Source: SKLM01 sp964542755
Lineage (GTDB): Bacteria; Chloroflexota; Anaerolineae; B4-G1
DNA: 46,221 nt
Direction of reading: 5' to 3'
Assembly: GCA_964542755.1 (NCBI GenBank)
Contig: CAZIWL010000021.1
Span: 1-46,221 of the forward strand
Shown piece by piece: positions 42,678-46,221 of the stretch; the stretch's first letter is position 1, and every line of letters starts with the position of its first letter. The notes under the pieces are model-generated. The model was not told the DNA's origin. It worked only from the letters and a program-made list of their open reading frames with translations, and did no database searches. Both the position numbers and the translations under genes were made by a program.

Positions 42678-45212
42678 GTGAGCACAATCCGCTCCCGTGA
42701 GGGCCTGACGGCCAGGGTGCGCCAAAGTCTGCGGGTCGCGGGCCCGTACGGCTTCATCACGCTCTTCTCTGCGGCCCTCCTCTGGCGGCCCCTGTTCGCC
42801 GGCGAGGCGTTCTATTGGGGCACTCCCCTGCTTCAGTTTGTGCCATGGCAGAAGCTGGCCGCGGAGATGTGGCAGAGCGGTCAGTTGCCGCTGTGGAATC
42901 CCCTGGTGGGCTGCGGCGCGCCGCTGGCAGCCAACTATCAGACGGCGGCCTTCTATCCCTTGAATGGGCTACATCTCCTGCTGCCGGCGGAGGTGGCCCT
43001 GAGCTGGACGGTGGCATTCCACATCGCGCTGGCGGGGTGGGGGGCCTACGCCTGGGGCCGCGCGGTGGGGCTGGACCGGTTTCCCGCCCTCGTAGGAGCA
43101 CTCGCCATGGAGGGAAGCGGGTTCCTGGTCGCCCGGGCCGCGCTCTTCCCCAGCGTCGCCCTCACCTTCCCTTGGATCGCCGTCTGGCTCTGGCGCGCGG
43201 AGGTGGTCGTGCGGGCACAGGTACGCGGGCGGCCGGCCCCAGGCACGGGTCTGCGCGCGGCATCGCTGATGGGGCTTGCTGTGGGACTGGGCCTCCTGGC
43301 CGGCCACGCGCAGACGGCCTTCTATGGGGGGGTGCTGACCGCGGCCTACGCCGGTTTCCGCACCGTACAGGCGATCTACCGCAGAGGACAGCAGTGGGGG
43401 CAAGAGGACGGCGTCAAGGCGCGCAAAGCCGTTCACGGGAACTGGCTCTTGGAAGTCGTTAGATCAGGGGGGCTACCCGCGCTCTCCCTCGTCCTGGGTG
43501 TGGGGCTGGCAGCCATCCAACTGCTTCCGACAGCCGAATTGCTGCTCAACTCGCACCGGTCCGGGGGCGTCCATGCCGACGTGGCGATGACCTATTCCCT
43601 CTGGCCCTGGCGGCTGATCACCGCCCTGGCCCCCGGGTTCTTCGGCACGCCGGGCCGGGGGACGTACTGGGGCTACGGCGCCCAGTGGGAGGACGCGCTC
43701 TACGTCGGCGTGCTGCCGTTCCTCCTGGCGGGGGCGGCGGCGGCTCTATCTGTGGGGGGCGCGCGCAGGTCCAACCCCGCCGCCGCACCACCCGACCCGT
43801 GCAAGGGGGAAGGGAGCGTCGGTTCCCCCCGTACCTCAGCCTGGGCGGGCGAGTATCGGGGACTGACGCACTTCTGGCTCGGCAGCGCGCTGGTGGGCCT
43901 GGTGCTTGCCCTGGGGGAGAACACGCCGGTCTTCCCCTTTCTGTTCCGCCGAATCCCGGGCTTCGACCTCTTTCAAGCACCGACGCGCTGGCTGGCCGTC
44001 AGCACCGTGGCGCTGGCCCTGTCATCCGGCATCGGACTCCACTGCTGGCTGCGGAGGGGGACACCTCGTAAGGAGGGTCCGCTGGTCATAACCGTCGGCG
44101 GCGCGCTCCTCGTGGCGGGCCTGGCCGCTCCCCGACTGGTCCCGGCTGTGCCGGCCACGTTCGGACCGGCGACGGCGCGCCTGGGCATCGCACTGGGTAT
44201 CACGGGGACACTGGCGCTGGTTCGAAGCCAGCTCGTGAGGACCCATGCACCGGGTCTCATCGCGTGGCGGTCCGCCGTCCTCGTTTTCGTCGCCCTGGAC
44301 CTCCTGACCGTGGGCTGGCCTAGCGTCCCCAGTGTGGATCGGTCGCTGTATCAAGGGGTGACGAGAACAGCCGAGGTTCTCCGCGACGCCATGGCGCACC
44401 CACGGGTCTACTGGCCGGTCGATCCCAGCCACCACGACTTGGCGTACGATGCGCTGTACCGCGTCAAGTTCGACTATCTAAGCTTCGACGATTTCGGGCC
44501 CTCAGATCTCAAGGGCTGGTGGGGCATGCGGGAGGACCAGATCCCCAACGCGGGCATGCTGGACCAGGTGGCGTCGGCCAACAACTTCGACCCGCTGCTG
44601 ATCGACTGGTACGCCGACCTGCTGGATGCCGCCGTGGAGGAACCGGGGGTACTGAGAGCCATGGGCGTGACCCACGTCGCCACGGACGGCGCGGGGCCGA
44701 CTGGAGAACGCGTGCACAGCGGTGCCTTGGTTGACTTCTACCGCATGCCCAATGTCCCGGGACGCGCCTGGATCGTCCACCGGGCCAGCCCCGTTCCCGC
44801 ATCCAGGACGCTGGCGGCGGTCAGCTCTCCCTCCTTTGACCCTGCACAGGTCGTCCTGCTAGACGGTGACCCGTCGGATCAAGGCCAATCCGATCAGACC
44901 CGCCCCCCCTTCGCGGAGCCAGTTTTGCGGGACGGTCTCAACCGCGTTACAATACGGACCGTTCTGAACGCGCCAGGGTATCTCGTGCTGGCAGACACGT
45001 GGTATCCGGGCTGGCAGGCGCGGGTGGACGGCGAGCCTACGGCGCTTCTGCGGGCGAATCATGCCTTTCGGGCCGTCCAGCTGACCGCGGGTGAGCACGT
45101 AGTCGAGATGGTCTACCGGCCCGCGTCGGTGCTCGTCGGAGCGGCCGTGAGCGTCGCGGCACTCGGACTGATTCTTCTAAGCCTTATCGTCAGACCCAGA
45201 AAGAGACCTTGA
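42678..45212 (+). CDS. YfhO-like GT-C membrane protein, type B (second copy)
   Basis: An 844-residue polytopic protein from the GTG at 42678, preceded by GGTGGAG with 7-nt spacing; the open frame continues upstream inside the previous gene but is not credible there. YfhO hallmarks are present: TPLLQFVPWQKLAAEMWQSG, LPLWNPLVGCGAPLAANY, AFYPLNGLHLLLP, and a C-terminal soluble module with WYPGWQARVDGEPT and LTAGEHVVEMVYRP, followed by a last helix. It is longer than the first copy because of this tail. The same tail ends the PTPS-related protein at 21146. About 13 helices. A role in transferring a lipid-linked sugar to an envelope polymer follows from the family and is not shown here. Confidence 0.8.
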   Translation: MSTIRSREGLTARVRQSLRVAGPYGFITLFSAALLWRPLFAGEAFYWGTPLLQFVPWQKLAAEMWQSGQLPLWNPLVGCGAPLAANYQTAAFYPLNGLHLLLPAEVALSWTVAFHIALAGWGAYAWGRAVGLDRFPALVGALAMEGSGFLVARAALFPSVALTFPWIAVWLWRAEVVVRAQVRGRPAPGTGLRAASLMGLAVGLGLLAGHAQTAFYGGVLTAAYAGFRTVQAIYRRGQQWGQEDGVKARKAVHGNWLLEVVRSGGLPALSLVLGVGLAAIQLLPTAELLLNSHRSGGVHADVAMTYSLWPWRLITALAPGFFGTPGRGTYWGYGAQWEDALYVGVLPFLLAGAAAALSVGGARRSNPAAAPPDPCKGEGSVGSPRTSAWAGEYRGLTHFWLGSALVGLVLALGENTPVFPFLFRRIPGFDLFQAPTRWLAVSTVALALSSGIGLHCWLRRGTPRKEGPLVITVGGALLVAGLAAPRLVPAVPATFGPATARLGIALGITGTLALVRSQLVRTHAPGLIAWRSAVLVFVALDLLTVGWPSVPSVDRSLYQGVTRTAEVLRDAMAHPRVYWPVDPSHHDLAYDALYRVKFDYLSFDDFGPSDLKGWWGMREDQIPNAGMLDQVASANNFDPLLIDWYADLLDAAVEEPGVLRAMGVTHVATDGAGPTGERVHSGALVDFYRMPNVPGRAWIVHRASPVPASRTLAAVSSPSFDPAQVVLLDGDPSDQGQSDQTRPPFAEPVLRDGLNRVTIRTVLNAPGYLVLADTWYPGWQARVDGEPTALLRANHAFRAVQLTAGEHVVEMVYRPASVLVGAAVSVAALGLILLSLIVRPRKRP

Positions 45213-46221
45213 CCTTCAAACGCCGTGTCACGCCCTGGATGATTGTGCTCCTGGTGAGCGTGGCGTACGTCGCCTTAACGCTGGCGCGCTACGGAGGTGA
45301 TCCCCTTTCCTTTGCCATGATTGGCAGCAGGTACGGCGACGGCGTCCCCCAGGGTACCGAAGGTTATGACGGCCAGTTCGCCTACTTCATCGCCAGGGAT
45401 CCAGGAGACGGGTGGCAGCGGTGCGACAGACCAGCCTACCGTTACCAGCGCATTCTATACCCCATGCTTGCGCGCACGTTGGCCCTGGGTTGGAGGCCTG
45501 CCATTCCCTGGACGCTGATCCTGGTAAACGTGGCGGCCCTGGCGGCGGGCACCTGGTTCACGGAGCGGTTCCTCGTCTTGCATGGTGCGAGTCGTTGGTA
45601 CGCGCTATCGTACGGGCTCTACGGCGGGTTGATGGCCGGGCTGCGTCTCGACCTTACCGAGCCCCTGGCCCATTGCCTCATTCAGGGAGGGCTCTGGGTG
45701 TGGGCCGAGAAGCGGTATGGAGTAGCAAGCGGCCTGCTGGCACTGGCAGCTCTTGCCAAGGAAACTGCTCTCATCGCCGTAGCCGGCCTGTTACTCTACC
45801 TCCTATGGGAGAAGCAGTGGCGGCGCGGCCTCGGGCTTGGACTGGGAGCGCTCGTGCCCTTTCTGGCCTGGCAGGGCGTACTCTGGTTCTGGCTGGGCGA
45901 ACCGGGCGTGGCCTCGGGAGGCGCCGTGGCCACGCCCTTCGAATGGCTGCCCTTCGGTGGTTTGCTGCGGGTCAGCAGCGTGAGCTGGTCGGCGTTCTGG
46001 CTGTTGCTTGCCGTGCAGGGCCCCCTCTTCGTCCTACCCACGCTCTGGGCGATCGGGACGTCCGTCCGGGACCACGTACTCGTAGGCCCCCATCCGTGGA
46101 CGTCGATCCTGTTCGCACAGGCTGCCGTCCTCCCGTTTCTGCCCTTCTCTACCTGGCGCGAGCCTCTGGCCATGGCACGGCTGTCGGCCGGCTTAGTCGC
46201 CGCGACCCTGCTCTATGGGGC
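45209..46221 (+). CDS. GT-C-like membrane protein, 3'-truncated by the window end
   Basis: An open frame of 337 codons that continues past the window. The TTG at 45209 forms a TTGA overlap with the preceding stop and gives a Lys/Arg-rich start (MTFKRRVTPW) before the first helix; an ATG at 45239 is the alternative. The first external loop contains GTEGYDGQFAYFIARDP followed by YRYQRILYPMLAR, a pattern seen in GT-C-like membrane proteins of surface glycolipid loci. At least seven helices are visible. LAALAKETALIAVAGLLLY is the membrane segment after a conserved cytoplasmic K-E-T loop. It continues the plus-strand block, so at least five genes form that unit. The end and any C-terminal domain are not visible. 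Confidence 0.7.
   Translation, partial: MTFKRRVTPWMIVLLVSVAYVALTLARYGGDPLSFAMIGSRYGDGVPQGTEGYDGQFAYFIARDPGDGWQRCDRPAYRYQRILYPMLARTLALGWRPAIPWTLILVNVAALAAGTWFTERFLVLHGASRWYALSYGLYGGLMAGLRLDLTEPLAHCLIQGGLWVWAEKRYGVASGLLALAALAKETALIAVAGLLLYLLWEKQWRRGLGLGLGALVPFLAWQGVLWFWLGEPGVASGGAVATPFEWLPFGGLLRVSSVSWSAFWLLLAVQGPLFVLPTLWAIGTSVRDHVLVGPHPWTSILFAQAAVLPFLPFSTWREPLAMARLSAGLVAATLLYG

Overview
The window is GC-rich, densely coding bacterial DNA. The combination of long GT-C-type membrane proteins with beta-sandwich tails, a LysM plus lamin-tail protein, a PTPS-related membrane protein, a ferredoxin/ASKHA corrinoid activase and a DUF151 nuclease points to Chloroflexota, most likely an uncultured Anaerolineae-like lineage. 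This is inference from gene content; no rRNA, tRNA or other phylogenetic anchor is present. I count 28 protein genes, two of them at or off the window edges. I see no tRNA, rRNA, CRISPR array, transposase or phage gene.

Layout. Positions 1-1732: a GT-C-like membrane protein (+). 1757-2593: fpg (-), apparently leaderless. 3062-4891: a LysM/lamin-tail envelope protein and a lipid/diacylglycerol kinase (+), separated by a strong hairpin terminator. 5107-7742: a corrinoid-activase-like [2Fe-2S]/ASKHA protein and a methionine-synthase-activation-domain protein (-). 7956-9825: dnaB and a DUF151 nuclease (-) behind a near-consensus promoter. 10076-30925: a roughly 21 kb minus-strand run of ten genes, many joined by 4-nt stop/start overlaps. 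It begins with a polyprenyl-phosphate-sugar-synthase-like GT2 and an alkaline-phosphatase-superfamily phosphodiesterase, continues with seven large membrane proteins, and includes a membrane-anchored protein built from three beta-sandwich modules. 31032-33338: surE and a UMF1-type MFS transporter (-). 33526-34900: dapB-like reductase and mobB (+). 35189-36532: a bactofilin-like protein fused to membrane helices (-). 37233-46221: a second block of five GT-C/YfhO-like membrane proteins (+), of which the first four form an A-B-A'-B' duplication and the fifth runs off the window.

How the genes may work together. The GT2 would load a sugar onto a polyprenyl phosphate. The GT-C proteins, which as a class use lipid-linked sugars on the outer membrane face, would then transfer sugars to a surface acceptor. 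Most of the minus-strand enzymes end in one to three copies of what looks like the same extracytoplasmic beta-sandwich module (about 12 copies in seven proteins). The window therefore looks like a large surface-glycosylation superlocus whose product is unknown. It is the best candidate here for an undescribed system. The other genes are housekeeping or envelope genes that flank or separate the two glycosylation blocks.
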